64,000 nt of DNA from Amphiduros pacificus (GCA_949316495.1 OX439010.1:4717001-4781000), one strand, 5' to 3'; positions 51,323 through 63,595 are shown, numbered from the stretch's first letter. Numbers and translations: made by a program. The notes: generated from the sequence alone by a model not told the origin.

Positions 51323-52631
51323 TCTCGTAGTCGCCAATGGTCGCCAGTGAGTAGATAGGCTTTATTGCTGACTTACCCGAGTGGTAGGAATTACAGGTAG
51401 TGTTAAAAGCCACAATACATTTATAAAGTATTAATTTTGATATCCATGCACCTGTTAAAAAAAACAACCACACTATAAATATCATTTTGATAAACTGGAC
51501 AAACGACATGAGAAATTTAATTACAAGAAGCATTTAATATCTCAAAATCGCGTAAGAGCTAAAGTAAACGCAGTAGAATCCATATTTCCTGAAACAGAAA
51601 TTAATATATCGAAAGTTTCCACCTCATTGAAGCTAATCTTTTGGCCACGTGACAATATTAATGTGTTTACATATGTAAACTATTTTTTGGGGCGTGAACT
51701 ATTTTTGGTGTGAACTATTTTTTGTGTGTAAAGCGGTCACCCACCTCAACTTGATGATTAAATACCTGAGTTGTTTTCACCTTTGAGGGTTTTCACATGT
51801 AAATAACACCGAGTTATTGTTATGATGTATATTTCATGCATGCGTGTAACTTACACCACAAGTTTAACCTTTCACGATTGATGTTTGCGCACAATTAACC
51901 CTGCGTGCTGCACGGAACTTTGCCTCATTTTAACCCTTATAATTACTATAATTGCTTATGGAAACTGTTCAAGAATGATATCAACAAGATGTTCATGTTC
52001 AGGTCCATATGGTCGTTAGAAAACATGAATGCACATTGCATGGTGGGAAACAAAACGCAATTCATTTCAATAAAATATGAAGTGGGAACAGTCGTTTGAT
52101 CCCTTTCTGGGCCGATAGAAAATGTGCATTTCATGCTATTGATCACAGATACAAGTTTGGTTCTTAAATATAAAGGTCACAAAATGAGATCAATGAAAAT
52201 GTTACCGTATCACACAGAATCGACACAATACACTGCAATGATTTAACCCTGTCCTCGTTAAACTCTCTTAATCTGTTAATTAGCATATGCCTTATGATTA
52301 TTTTCCATTTGTTATGTTTGGAGTGTATTTTGTCAGGGTTCATGTCATGGCGGCAGTAATTTAAATTACTCTGCCCCGATAGCCACCTACCGTGTACGGG
52401 AAGGCCATTCTGGAAAGCCACGCGGATACGTCTATCCACAAAATCCCTTTGGATTGTAGTTAAAAAAGTTGTGTTAAATGTATTGTAAAGTGAACAATGG
52501 ATGTTGTCTTCTAGTGTCATCAAGCGATGTGAATATTAGGATTACAGGTCACGGAGATAATTTTAACGAAGATAACTTCAACCTTCAACGATCGTCAACC
52601 TGTGCAATGCTTCTAAATGCTCCTCATAGGA
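51323..52631. other. AT-rich intergenic, nothing recognised
   Basis: A small local repeat of GTGAACTATTTTT occurs near 51695-51730. No gene supported. Confidence 0.45.
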
Positions 52632-53913
52632 TTGATGCTGAGCACTCTCAGCTGAGCTCTCTTAGCTGAGCACTCTTAGCTGAACTCTCTTAGCTGAGCA
52701 CTCTTAGCTGAGCTCTCTTAGCTTAGCTCTCTCAGCTGAGCTCTCTTAGCTGAGCACTCTTAGCTGAGCTCTCTTAGCTTAGCTCTCTTATCTGAGCTCT
52801 CTTAGCTGAGCTCTCTTAGCTGAACACTCTTAGCTGAACACTCTTAGCTGAGCTCTCTTAGCTGAACACTCTCAGCTGAGCACTCTTAGCTGAGCACTCT
52901 TAGCTGAGCTCTCTTAGCTGAACTCTCTTAGCTGAACACTCTTAGCTGAGCACTCTCAGCTGAACTCTCTTAGCTGAACTCTCTTAGCTGAGCTCTCTCA
53001 GCTGAGCTCTCTTAGCTGAGCACTCTTAGCTGAGCACTCTTAGCTGAACACTCTTAGCTGAACACTCTTAGCTGAGCTCTCTTAGCTGAACACTCTCAGC
53101 TGAGCACTCTTAGCTGAGCACTCTTAGCTGAACTCTCTTAGCTGAGCACTCTTAGCTTAGCTCTCTTAGCTTAGCTCTCTTAGCTTAGCTCTCTTATCTG
53201 AGCTCTCTTAGCTGAGCTCTCTTATCTGAGCACTCTTATCTGAGCTCTCTTATCTGAGCACTCTCAGCTGAACACTCTTAGCTGAGCACTCTTAGCTGAG
53301 CATTCTTAGCTGAGCTCTCTTAGCTGAACACTCTTAGCTGAACACTCTTAGCTGAGCTCTCTTAGCTGAACACTCTCAGCTGAGCACTCTTAGCTGAGCA
53401 CTCTTAGCTGAGCTCTCTTAGCTTAGCTCTCTTAGCTTAGCTCTCTTATCTGAGCTCTCTTAGCTGAGCTCTCTTATCTGACCTCTCTTATCTGAGCACT
53501 CTTATCTGAGCTCTCTTAGCTGAGCACTCTTAGCTGAGCTCTCTTAGCTTAGCACTCTTAGCTGAACACTCTTAGCTGAGCTCTCTTAGCTGAGCACTCT
53601 TAGCTTAGCACTCTTAGCTGAACTCTCTTAGCTGAGCACTCTTAGCTGAGCTCTCTTATCTGAGCTCTCTTAGCCGAGCTCTCCTAGCTGAACACTCTTA
53701 GCTGAACACTCTTAGCTGAGCTCTCTTAGCTGAACACTCTTAGCTGAACACTCTTAGCTGAACACTCTTAGCTGAACACTCTTAACTGAACACTTTTAGC
53801 TGAACACTCTTAGCTGAACACTCTTAACTGAACACTTTTAGCTGAGCACTCTTAGCTGGGCACTCTCAGCTGAGCACTATCAGCTGAACACTATCAGCTG
53901 AACTCTCTTGGCT
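52632..53913. repeat. Large minisatellite, 14-bp unit, about 90 copies
   Basis: Units AGCTGAGCTCTCTT, AGCTGAGCACTCTT and AGCTGAACACTCTT, with AGCTTAG and ATCTGAG variants. Longer blocks recur: the same run of units starts at 52821, 53045 and 53325 (spacings 224 and 280 bp, i.e. 16 and 20 units). CAGCTG and GAGCTC palindromes occur throughout. Confidence 0.96.
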
Positions 53914-54851
53914 GCTTTGATGGCAGTATTATTCTTATCACTAATTGTTTGTTTTTCAAGGTCAAAGTCATATATCCTTGATCAATGTCAAAAGGTCAAC
54001 ATTGATACCAAATATAATTCACCCCCTGTTTACAGTGACTGCAACTAACTGTACTCAAGTTTTCCGAGAAAAGAGTTTTGAAGACATGGACATGTTCTCC
54101 CTTGAAAATTGATGAAGGTAACCCAGTATCAACTGCTCTAAGACATTTGTGCCTAAAATAAAAGAACCCCATTCACTTTTGCAGCAGTCATCGAATCAAC
54201 ATTGTTCAAGTTTATATATTTGACTATTACGGACAGACGGATGGACATATAGCCAACCAGACAGGTGATGACTATATCTAGGCCGTTAATAATGGCAGAT
54301 GGGAAAAGACTTTAACATTAAACGATGTATTGGCGACAATATGTACTGAGATAGATTAATGAGGCGGAGTATTGTGGACTAAACAGGCGGAGACTTGGTG
54401 ATGGGAACACTCAGGCCTGGTGGGAAGCAAGTGTGATAGGTTCACAGCAGATGGCTCAACAAGCTAGATTCATGACAAATTGTATTTAACATTTGTCACA
54501 ATAAAGGTTAAACTAACACTCCAGCATTTAAATAATTCAGTCATATTCATATGCCACAGAATATTATGAGTTTTCAATCATTATTAATACCACATATTTG
54601 ACCTTTGAAACATGAAAATGGTGTACAAATAAAAAATAAAAAACCATCAATACTTTACAAGACCTTCTTCAAGGATCACAGACCATTCTTTAGATGACCG
54701 AACAATACACACCAATTGATGAAGGCAGATATGCCAATAAATCAAGATCTTGGTTGATCTTTTAGCTAACACTGAAAGCCTTGTCTCCTCGGGTCCTATT
54801 TACCTTTCCTTGTGGCTACACAGCCATCACGCTGGTACGATAACCCCAAAT

Positions 54852-54885
<34 letters not shown>

Positions 54886-55614
54886 ATATTGAAATTGATA
54901 TATATAAATATATATATATATACACACATTAAGGTGATTACATGACACCATAGGATAAACCTCATTACAGCAGTTCACTTTTTGTGATTATCTAGATATC
55001 TAGATAACTAGGAGTAATGATTAATAAGTGGGTCGAGAATTAATTCCTGTCACAAGTTTGTTTCTGCCAAAGATGCATATGTTTCCACTGGTCCCACGGT
55101 GACTGCGTATTATATCAGGATAAAAAATCGCCACCAGGGGACTCTGTATGTGTTCTATTTACAGATTTGTATTTCCCCTGGCATATTTTCCTAATAGACT
55201 AGGTATGATACCATCTCCAAACTGGGCAGAAAATTAAAATTTGCTGGGTGCAGTTCATCATTTGGCGATTATCTTTTTTGTGTCATGACGCAACTATGGT
55301 TTGAGATATGACCTTGACCCAGTTTGAGGTCAAACTATCAAAATGAACGTTTATTACAGAAGAGTGTGTCATTTTTTGCAATCTGTAAAATGATGGACAT
55401 TTGGATGAATTTGATAAGGGGTAAAACTTTGCTGAAGTTAATCCTTGAGGATTAATTGACTTTTTGTGGTTGAATCATCTGTTTTAATGTAATTATTTCC
55501 TGAAATGACAGTAAAGGTTTTATCAAAAAGAGATTCTGCTAACTCCAGAAATCAACTTTTTTACCCTGAAGAAATTGGAAAGAATAATCAATTGAAAAAA
55601 ATGTTCTTTAACCT
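53914..55614. other. Intergenic with AT repeats; no gene
   Basis: AT microsatellites at about 54857-54922. The remaining sequence is AT-rich with no recognisable feature. Confidence 0.45.
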
Positions 55615-55866
55615 GACAATAGCTCTTATTATCAAGATGGTTAATAACCAATGATGCAGCAGTGGCTTGTAAGTTAGGATATCTTATAATCAAGATGATT
55701 AATAACCAATGATGCAGCAGCGGCTTGTAAGTTAGGATATCTTATAATCAAGATGATTAATAACCAATGATGCAGCTGTTGCTTGTAAGTTAGGATATCT
55801 TATAATCAAGATGGTTAATAACCAATGATGCAGCAGTGGCTTGTTAGTTAGGATATCTTATAATCA
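55615..55866. repeat. Tandem repeat, 58-bp unit, 4 copies
   Basis: The core TTAATAACCAATGATGCAGC continues into GGCTTGTAAGTTAGGATATC and TTATAATCAAGATG. Copies are almost identical; the spacing is 58 bp. Confidence 0.94.
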
Positions 55867-55962
55867 AATATTTGTTCACATTTAAAAAAAATCATTTTAA
55901 ATGGAAACTGTGTTCAGCTAAATTATCGGGATATTATAACTTGAAATATAAATAAATGATAA

Positions 55963-56040
55963 TGAATAATAATAATAAAATTATATAGCGCTGATACCAG
56001 ACAGTATCTGTTCGTGGCGCTTTTTGATAATTGTCCGGCA
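55963..56040. repeat. AAT-tailed fragment with TATAGCGC motif
   Basis: ATAATAATAATAAAATTATATAGCGC-type sequence followed by a GGCGC arm about 40 bp on. I recall similar ATTATATAGCGC pieces as dispersed repeats in invertebrates; neither the family nor the ends can be fixed here. Confidence 0.3.
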
Positions 56041-56265
56041 GTAGTTAACATGCCAAAATTAAGCTCATCTATTTTTTGAAAATGCAGTAGCATGATATCC
56101 TTTTTCCATATGAGAACATACCTGACATTGGAGGTAACACACTAGAGTGAAGCACATATTCAGAGGTTAACCTCAAACAGGTTAAGGAGAAATATGCTCA
56201 GATTCTGGTTGGAAAACTATGAACCATATACGCCATCTTATGACATATCTTGTTACAGTATAAAC

Positions 56266-57374
56266 CAAAAAGACCATCCCATCACATCCAATTCTGAAAT
56301 ATAAAGCTGAAAAGACCATCCCATAACATCCAATTGTGAAATATTAAACCGAAAAGACCATCCCATCACATCCAATTGTGAAATATTAAACTGAAAAGAC
56401 CATCCCATCACATCCAATTCTGAAATATTAAACTGAAAAGACCATCCGATAACATCCAATTGTGAAATATTAAACTGAAAAGACCATCCCATAACATCCA
56501 ATTGTGAAATATTAAACCGAAAAGACCATCCCATAACATCCAATTGTGAAATATTAAACCGAAAAGACCATCCCATAACATCCAATTGTGAAATATTAAA
56601 CCGAAAAGACCATCCCATCACATCCAATTGTGAAATATTAAACTGAAAATACCATCCCATCACATCCAATTGTGAAATATTGAACTGAAAAGACCATCCC
56701 ATCACATCCAATTGTGAAATATTAAACCGAAAAGACCATCCCATAACATCAAATTGTGAAATATTAAACCGAAAAGACCATCCCATAACATCCAATTCTG
56801 AAATATTAAACCGAAAAGACCATCCCATGACATCCAATTCTGAAATATTAAACCGAAAAGACCATCCCATAACATCCAATTGTGAAATATTAAACTGAAA
56901 AGACCATCCCATCACATCAAATTGTGAAATATTAAACTGAAAAGACCATCCGATCACATCCAATTCTGAAATATTAAACTGAAAAGACCATCCCATCACA
57001 TCCAATTCTGAAATATTAAACTGAAAAGACCATCCCATAACATTTAATTGTGAAATATTAAACCAAAAAGACCATCCCATAACATCCAATTGTGAAATAT
57101 TAAACCGAAAAGACCATCCCATAACATCCAATTGTGAAATATTAAACCGAAAAGACCATCCCATAACATCCAATTGTGAAATATTAAACTGAAAAGACCA
57201 TCCCATAACATCCAATTGTGAAATATTAAACTGAAAAGACCATCCCATCACATCCAATTCTGAAATATTAAGCTAAAAAGACCATCCCATAACATCCAAT
57301 TGTGAAATATTAAACCGAAAAGACCATCCCATCACATCCAATTGTGAAATATTAAACCGAAAAGACCATCCCAT
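56266..57374. repeat. Satellite-like array, 42-bp unit, first block
   Basis: The core ACCATCCCATCACATCCAAT continues into TGTGAAATATTAAACCGAAAAG, about 26 copies. 42 is a multiple of 3, so the minus strand stays open for 334 codons (LDVMGWSFQFNISQ repeated). Unit variants mix freely (CCG/CTG, TAACATC/CACATC, TTGTG/TTCTG). No start context, splice sites or unique flanking coding sequence support a gene. Confidence 0.95.
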
Positions 57375-57387
57375 AACATCCCATTGT

Positions 57388-57708
57388 AGGCCACGGGCCG
57401 TGGCGCAGTTGGTTAGAGCGCCAGCTTATTAGCACCAGTTCCTCTGTGGTGATCCAAAGGTCATGGGTTTGAACCCCGGCCGTGCCGGGATTGAATTCAT
57501 GATAAAATTTCCTACATGAGCTGAGGACCGTGCCTAAAGGGTTAACCCGTTGTCCTTGTATATCTGTGACCGGGTGAGTTGTCATGTCAAGGACCTGCGA
57601 CATGACAATTCAGTGAGGCAGCACTATATCTGCTACAAGTAGGTCTCATCACGAAATGACTGAAATACTGTTGAAAGTGATGTAAAACCCCAAACAAACA
57701 AACAAACA
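57388..57708 (+). mobile_element. tRNA-derived SINE, apparently full length, inserted in the 42-bp array
   Basis: The head GGGCCGTGGCGCAGTTGGTT carries an A box (TGGCGCAGTTGGTTAGAG) and a B box (GGTTTGAACCCC). The body ends GTTGAAAGTGATGTAAAACC followed by an (AAAC)n tail. The 13-bp target duplication AACATCCCATTGT is at 57375-57387 and 57709-57721. It carries a C absent from the normal unit (CATCCAATTGT) on both sides, confirming duplication of one variant unit. Confidence 0.9.
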
Positions 57709-58425
57709 AACATCCCATTGTGAAATATTAAACTGAAAAGACCATCCCATCACATCCAATTGTGAAATATTAAACTGAAAAGACAATCCCATAACATCCA
57801 ATTCTGAAATATTAAACTGAAAAGACCATCCCAACACATCCAATTCTGAAATATTAAACCGAAAAGACCATCCCATCACATCCAATTGTAAAATATTAAA
57901 CTGAAAAGACCATCCCATCACATCCAATTGTGAATATTAAACCGAAAAGACCATCCCATAACATCCAATTGTGAAATATCAAACTGAAAATACCATCCCA
58001 TCATATCCAATTCTGAAATATTAAACTGAAAAGACTATCCCATCTCATCCAATTGTGAAATATTAAGCTGAAAAAAACCATCCCATCATAACTGGTTGAA
58101 AAACATCCCATCACATACAATTGTGAAATTTTAAACTGAAAAGACCATCCCATCACATCCAATTGTGAAATATTAAACTGAAAAGACCATACCATCACAT
58201 CCAATTGTGAAATATTGAATTTAAAAGACCATCCCATCACATCCAATTGTGAAATATTAAACCGAAAAGACCATCCCATCACATCCAATTGTGAAATATT
58301 AAGCTGAAAAAAACCATCCCATCTTAACTGGTTGAAAAACATATAAATGAAAGGACCGATTGTCCGTTTGTAAAATATTAAACTGAAAAATACCATCAAA
58401 TCACATCCCAAAAGACCATCCTGTG
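57709..58425. repeat. Satellite-like array, 42-bp unit, second block
   Basis: Continues the 42-bp array beyond the SINE, with more degenerate units towards the end. A longer variant (AACTGGTTGAAAAACAT) appears twice, near 58090 and 58327, indicating block duplication of roughly 240 bp. Confidence 0.93.
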
Positions 58426-59082
58426 ACATCTGACTTCAAATTTGGACACTGGATTGATTTGGTTCACAGAGGCCTGTTTAATTCTGACGGGTTTATTTTA
58501 GCTAATGTCAGGGAGAGAGCTAGAATGTATCACAGTCTCATGGCCACATATCATTTAAACATACCCCGAATCTTTGTGAAACTGCCTGCGATCTCTGATT
58601 TCATGAAAGTATTGATATCAGTATTGATGTTAATTTCATAATGAAAGGCATTAAACAGATAACAGACCGTTGACATATGCCCTATATATGATGTAAATAA
58701 ATATTGATTTAATTGTTGAAAAAAACAATTTTGTTTATGTAAGCAATTTGCTTGGCGTGGAAATAATACCGGGACATCACAGAAAAATAATTTAACATGA
58801 CTATAAATAACTTTTGATACCAATAAGATGCTAAATAAGTCGATAACCCTGCTAAATAGGTTGATAAACAGTTTATTGCTTGTCTCATCAATATTGTTTT
58901 GTTATGAATAGCTGGTGCCACCTGGTTTTAACTTTTAACCAACGCGCCTGGTGGTAGATTAATAAACTATAGATAACGGGCAGGCATCCCCCAATTGGCC
59001 AAAAAATGTGACATTACAGTTTTGTCCCTGATGCTTCATTATTATATTTGATATCTTTAAATATTCAATTAAAAAACAATAA
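58426..59082. other. AT-rich spacer, nothing recognised
   Basis: Non-repetitive sequence between two repeat zones. Open frames of 70-90 codons have no recognisable features. Confidence 0.45.
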
Positions 59083-59420
59083 TTTATTCTAATCTAATCT
59101 AATCTTGTCTTATCGATTCTAATTTATTATGATATATTCTATTCTGATTAATTCTAAAATGTCCTAATTTATTCTAATCTAATCTATTTTAATCTAGTCT
59201 TATAAAATCTTATTTATTCTAGTGAAATATATTCTAATTTAATCTAAGGATGTCTTATGTAATCTAATCCTGCCTAATCCTATCCATTGTAATATATTCT
59301 ATTATAATCAACTCTAATCTATATGTAATATTTTCCATTCTAATCCATTCAAATCTACATTTTATATATTCTAATCTAATCTACATCTTATATATTCTAA
59401 TCTACTCTACTCTAATCTAT
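59083..59420. repeat. Degenerate short repeat based on TCTAATCTAATC
   Basis: Irregular mixtures of 5-bp and 10-bp units (TAATC, TTCTAATCTA) with many substitutions, so probably old. Confidence 0.85.
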
Positions 59421-59821
59421 TCTTATTACCAATCTTCGCTCTCAATGACTATGTTCTACATCAAACACATTCAATTGCAAACATCCTCAAGTGATGTGTA
59501 TTTGATATGCCATTTCTCACTAATGCTAATCAAAAGTCTTGGTTTCTGGGTATTAAGCCTGATTGATAATGCCAAATTTGACAAGTCTGACACACTGTTT
59601 TCAGAAATAACTTGCATTGCTCATGATACTTAAGTCGCGACTCAGGTCACCGGCAAAAGCTGTCCAAGAAGCTATCTCTCTTCAATTCAACACAGGACGT
59701 AAAATGGCCAGAAAAAACCGTGTTTGCTATTTTTTATATCAGCATCTCTTTGAAATTATTTGTGCAGTGATGTAAAAAATGGGTCAGTCAAAGCTGAGAT
59801 TTGAATTAATCTGCGTAATCC
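59421..59821. other. Spacer, nothing recognised
   Basis: No repeat or gene supported. Confidence 0.45.
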
Positions 59822-60287
59822 CAGATACCCACACCAAGCTAGAGGGCATCGCAGATACCCATACTGAGCTAGAGGGCATCGCAGATACCCACACCAAGCC
59901 AGAGGGCATCGCAGATACCCACACCAAGCCAGAGGGCATCGCAGATACCCACACCAAGCTAGAGGGCATCGCAGATACCCATACTGAGCTAGAGGGCATC
60001 GCAGATACCCATACTGAGCTAGAGGGCATCGCAGATACCCACACCAAGCCAGAGGGCATCGCAGATACCCACACCAAGCCAGAGGGCATCCCAGATACCC
60101 ACACCAAGCTAGAGGGCATCGCAGATACCCATACTGAGCTAGAAGGCATCCCAGATACCCACACCAAGCCAGAGGGCATCGCAGATACCCATACTGAGCT
60201 AGAAGGCATTCGAGATACCCACATTGAGCTAGAAGGCATCCCGGATACCCTTACTGATCTTTAGGGCATCCCAGATACCCACACTGA
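59822..60287. repeat. Minisatellite, 30-bp unit, first block
   Basis: The core GCAGATACCCACACCAAGCC is followed by AGAGGGCATC, about 15 copies in two main types (CACCAAGCC, TACTGAGCT). A 30-bp unit without stops leaves both strands open (plus ADTHTKPEGI; minus MPSGLVWVSA). Not taken as coding. Confidence 0.95.
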
Positions 60288-60606
60288 TTTGTTTGATTGT
60301 TTGGGGTTTTACATCACTTTCAACAGTATTTCAGTCATTTCGTGATGAGACCTACTTGTAGCAGATATAGTGCTGCCTCACTGAATTGTCATGTCGCAGG
60401 TCCTTGACATGACGACCCGTCCGGTCACAGATTTACAAGGACAACGGGTTAACCCTTTTGGCACGGGCCTCAGCTCATGTGGGAAATTGTATCATGAGTT
60501 CAATCTCGGCACAGTCGGGGTTCAAACCCACGACCTTTGGATCACCACAGAGGAACTGGTGCTAATAAGCTGGCACTCTAACCAACTGTGCCACGGCCCG
60601 TGACCC
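60288..60606 (-). mobile_element. Second copy of the same SINE family, minus strand, inserted in the 30-bp array
   Basis: Reads on the minus strand with the same tRNA-like head (GGGCCGTGGCACAGTTGGTT), B box GGTTTGAACCCC and the same tail, ending in a short AAAC-rich run. About 115 bp of the 3' half look identical to the copy at 57.4 kb; the head differs at several CpG-type positions. The flanks GATACCCACACTGA (60274-60287) and GATACTCACACTGA (60607-60620) look like a target duplication, but the array unit itself contains this string. Confidence 0.88.
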
Positions 60607-60857
60607 GATACTCACACTGAGCTGGAGGGCATCCACGATACCCACACCGAGCTAGAAGGCATCGCAGATACCCACACTGAGCTAAAAGGCATCCCAGTTA
60701 CCCACACTGAGCTAGAAGGCATCTCAGATACCCACACTGAGCTAGAAGGCATCTCAGATACCCACACTGAGCTAGAAGGCATCCCAGATACCCACACTGA
60801 GCCGGAGGGCATCCCAGATACCCACACTGAGCCGGAGGGCATCCTAAATAAACCCAC
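60607..60857. repeat. Minisatellite, 30-bp unit, second block
   Basis: Continuation of the 30-bp array beyond the SINE, mainly CACTGAGCTAGAAGGCATC-type units. Unit composition differs from the first block, which is rich in CACCAAGCC. Confidence 0.94.
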
Positions 60858-60929
60858 TGAGCTACCTAAGTGATTTGTTTGTATTAACATTTTCAGCCAG
60901 CACTGTTCAGACTACCTCAGGTCAGATAG

Positions 60930-61165
60930 AAACCCCGCATTAGGACGCAATGCCCTACTCTCTTTGAAGAGTGACTGGTGATTTTTGTTTTGCATTTCCA
61001 CGAAGACATGATGCACAACACAAAACATGGCCCTTGATAACCAATCATGGAACACTGGCTGGAATTGGAGACAATCAGTAGGAGACATCCAACTTTCTCA
61101 ACTGTGCAGCAAGTACTTATCCCGACCAGGATTCGAAACCCGGAGATACCTTTGCAGAGGGGCAT
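60930..61165 (-). mobile_element. Degraded SINE-like fragment between two arrays
   Basis: The minus strand reads GGGTTTCGAATCCTGGTCGG, a good B-box context, followed by about 200 bp of unique-looking sequence. No A box can be seen, since the head side runs straight into the 29-bp array. The family appears different from the copies at 57.4 and 60.3 kb. Confidence 0.45.
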
Positions 61166-62068
61166 CCCAGGTATCTATTCTGAATGAAAGGGCATCCCTG
61201 GTACCTTTACTAAGCATAGGGCATCCCGGGTACCTAAACTAAGCATACTGAATCACTGGTACCTCATGTAAGTATAGGGCATCCTAGGTACCTTAACTAA
61301 GCATAGGGCATCCCAGGTAACTTAACTACGCATAGGGCATCCCAGGTACCTTAACTAAGCATAGGGCATCACAGGTACCTTAACTAATCATAGGGCATCC
61401 TAGGTACTTAAAATAAGCAAAGGGCATCCCATGTACCTTATATAAGCATAGGGCATACCAGGTACCTTATATAAGCATAGGGCATCCCAGGTACCTTATA
61501 TAAGCATATGGCATCCCAGGTACCTTATATAAGCATAGGACATCCCAGGTACCTTATATAAGCATAGGGCATCCCAGGTACCTTATATAAGCAATGGGCA
61601 TCCCAGGTACTGTAACTAATCATAGGGCATCCAGGTACCTTATATAAGCATATGGCATCCCAGGTACCTTATATATGCATAGGGCATCCCAGGTACCTTA
61701 TATAAGCAATGGGCATCCCAGGTACTGTAACTAATCATAGGGCATCCAGGTACCTTAACTAAGCATAGGGCATCACAGGTACCTCAACTAATCATAGAGC
61801 ATCCTAGGTACCTAAAATAAGCATAGGGCATCCCAGGTAACTTATATAAGTATAGGGCATCCCAGGTACCTTAACTAAGCATCAGGCATCCCAGGACACT
61901 TAACTAAGCATCGGGTATCCCAGGTACCATATATAAGCATAGGGCATCCCAGGAAACGTAACTAAGCATAGGGCATCTCTGGGACCTCATATAAACATAG
62001 GGCATCCCATGTACCTTATATAAGCATAGGGCATCCCAGGTACCTTATATAAGCATAGGGCATCCCAG
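61166..62068. repeat. Minisatellite, 29-bp unit, about 31 copies
   Basis: The core GGCATCCCAGGTACCTTATA is followed by TAAGCATAG. TTAACTAAGCA and TTATATAAGCA forms are interspersed, and a block including the shortened unit GGGCATCCAGGTACC is duplicated (near 61590-61660 and 61705-61760). Confidence 0.95.
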
Positions 62069-62097
62069 ATTAAGGAGTACAAGGCGCTTAGTAGGAG

Positions 62098-62707
62098 CGC
62101 ATCCCAATTATATATTCTGAATGGGAGATCATCCCAGTTTCATAATCTGCATAGGAGGGCATCCCAGTTACATATTCTGCATGGGAGGGCATCCCAGTTT
62201 CATATTCTGCATGGTAGGGCATCCCAGTTTCATATTCTGCACAGAAGGGCTCCCCAGTTATATATTCTGGATTGTAGGGCACCGTGTTACATATTCTGCA
62301 TTAGATGGCATCCCAGTTTTATATTCTACATAGGAGGGCATCCCAGTTTCATAATCTGCATAGGAGGGCATCCCAGTTTCATATTCAGCAAAAGAGGGAA
62401 TCCCAGTCCTATATTCTGCATGGGAGGGCATCCCAGATTCATAATCTTCATAGGAGGGCATCCCAGTTATATATTCTGCATGGAGGGCATCCCAGTTACA
62501 TATTCTGCATAGGAAGGTATCCCAGTTTCATAATTTGCATAGGAGGTCATCCCAGTGATATATTCTGTATGGAGAGCATCCCAGTTATATTTTCTGCATT
62601 GGAGGGCATCAGAGTCATATATTCTGCATGGGAGGGCATCAGAGTCATATATTCTGCATGGGAGGACATCCCAATTTCATATTCAGCATGGGAGGGCATC
62701 CCAGTTA
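62098..62707. repeat. Minisatellite, 30-bp unit, about 20 copies
   Basis: The core GGCATCCCAGTTTCATATTC is followed by TGCATAGGAG. Divergent copies; both strands partly open. It shares GGCATCCCAG with the two arrays to its left. Confidence 0.94.
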
Positions 62708-63595
62708 AATGTACCATTTCCCATCAAGTAAAGTATTTTGGTAATTTACTCCTCTGCCACTAGGGGGCACTCACTGCCAAAACCCATAAATACCCTTAAC
62801 TAACTGTATTAAGTATGACACATTTGCAATGGAGATATATAGGGTTTCTATGAAGACATTTGCATAATCCATCTTTATCAAAAATAATCATCTGATGATT
62901 TGACGATAATCTAAATTTGTTAGCATATCTGTTAAGTGTGAAAATGTATCAAAGGACTGCCATGAAAAATATCAAGTTTATGATATAAAATGTGTATCAC
63001 TTTTGTTAAATGTATAAAATGTTTGGAATAAACACAACATTATTATGTTTCATTTCGAGGACAGATCATTAAACACAATTTTGTGTTTCATCATAAAACA
63101 CATCATAATGTTTTACCAAATCTGTTTCACAAAAACAATATTCGTACAAATCGAGGCAAATATTGTGTTTTATTTGAAGAAGATTTTATTGAAATGTGCA
63201 ATTTATCAAGAAAGTGTATTGGGATATCTTTAACATTGAAAGTCATGCTCTAATTTCCAAGTGGATGTCTTATATATGAATACCTCATATATTTCATCAC
63301 ATTTACTTCCTTGTTGATCTTACAAAGAAATGGTTTACCATATTCATTCATAATAGTTTATGATACTGGCCCCACTAGCACAGTAATATTGAAAGCATAT
63401 GATCTTTGCCTTACCCGGTGGGGGATGGATGGTAGTGGGTTCCACTGCAATAACTATCTTAATATGCACTATTCCACATTCAACATGAATGAAATGAATG
63501 AAAGAATGAATGAATAAATCAATGGATCTATGTAAAGATGATTAGATTAAACAATTCAAATAGAATGATGAGGGACGGGAAGGACAAATGACAAT
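62708..63595. other. AT-rich spacer; nothing firm
   Basis: An ATGA/GAATGAAT simple run lies near 63485-63517, after a GTGGGGGATGGATGG stretch that may be a decayed repeat. No gene. Confidence 0.45.

Noticed and set aside
50895-51533. 212-codon lysine-rich minus-strand frame
   Set aside because: It is the poly-T interior of a MITE read backwards.
52632-53913. CRISPR-like array
   Set aside because: Units are 14 bp with no unique spacers, and the window is animal DNA.
57396-57490. Possible functional tRNA gene
   Set aside because: A and B boxes are present, but the anticodon region does not fold as a tRNA and the sequence continues into a SINE body with tail and target duplications.
59779-60264. 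161- and 151-codon frames on both strands
   Set aside because: Produced by a 30-bp array without stop codons; both strands open at once is the sign of repeat structure, not of a gene.
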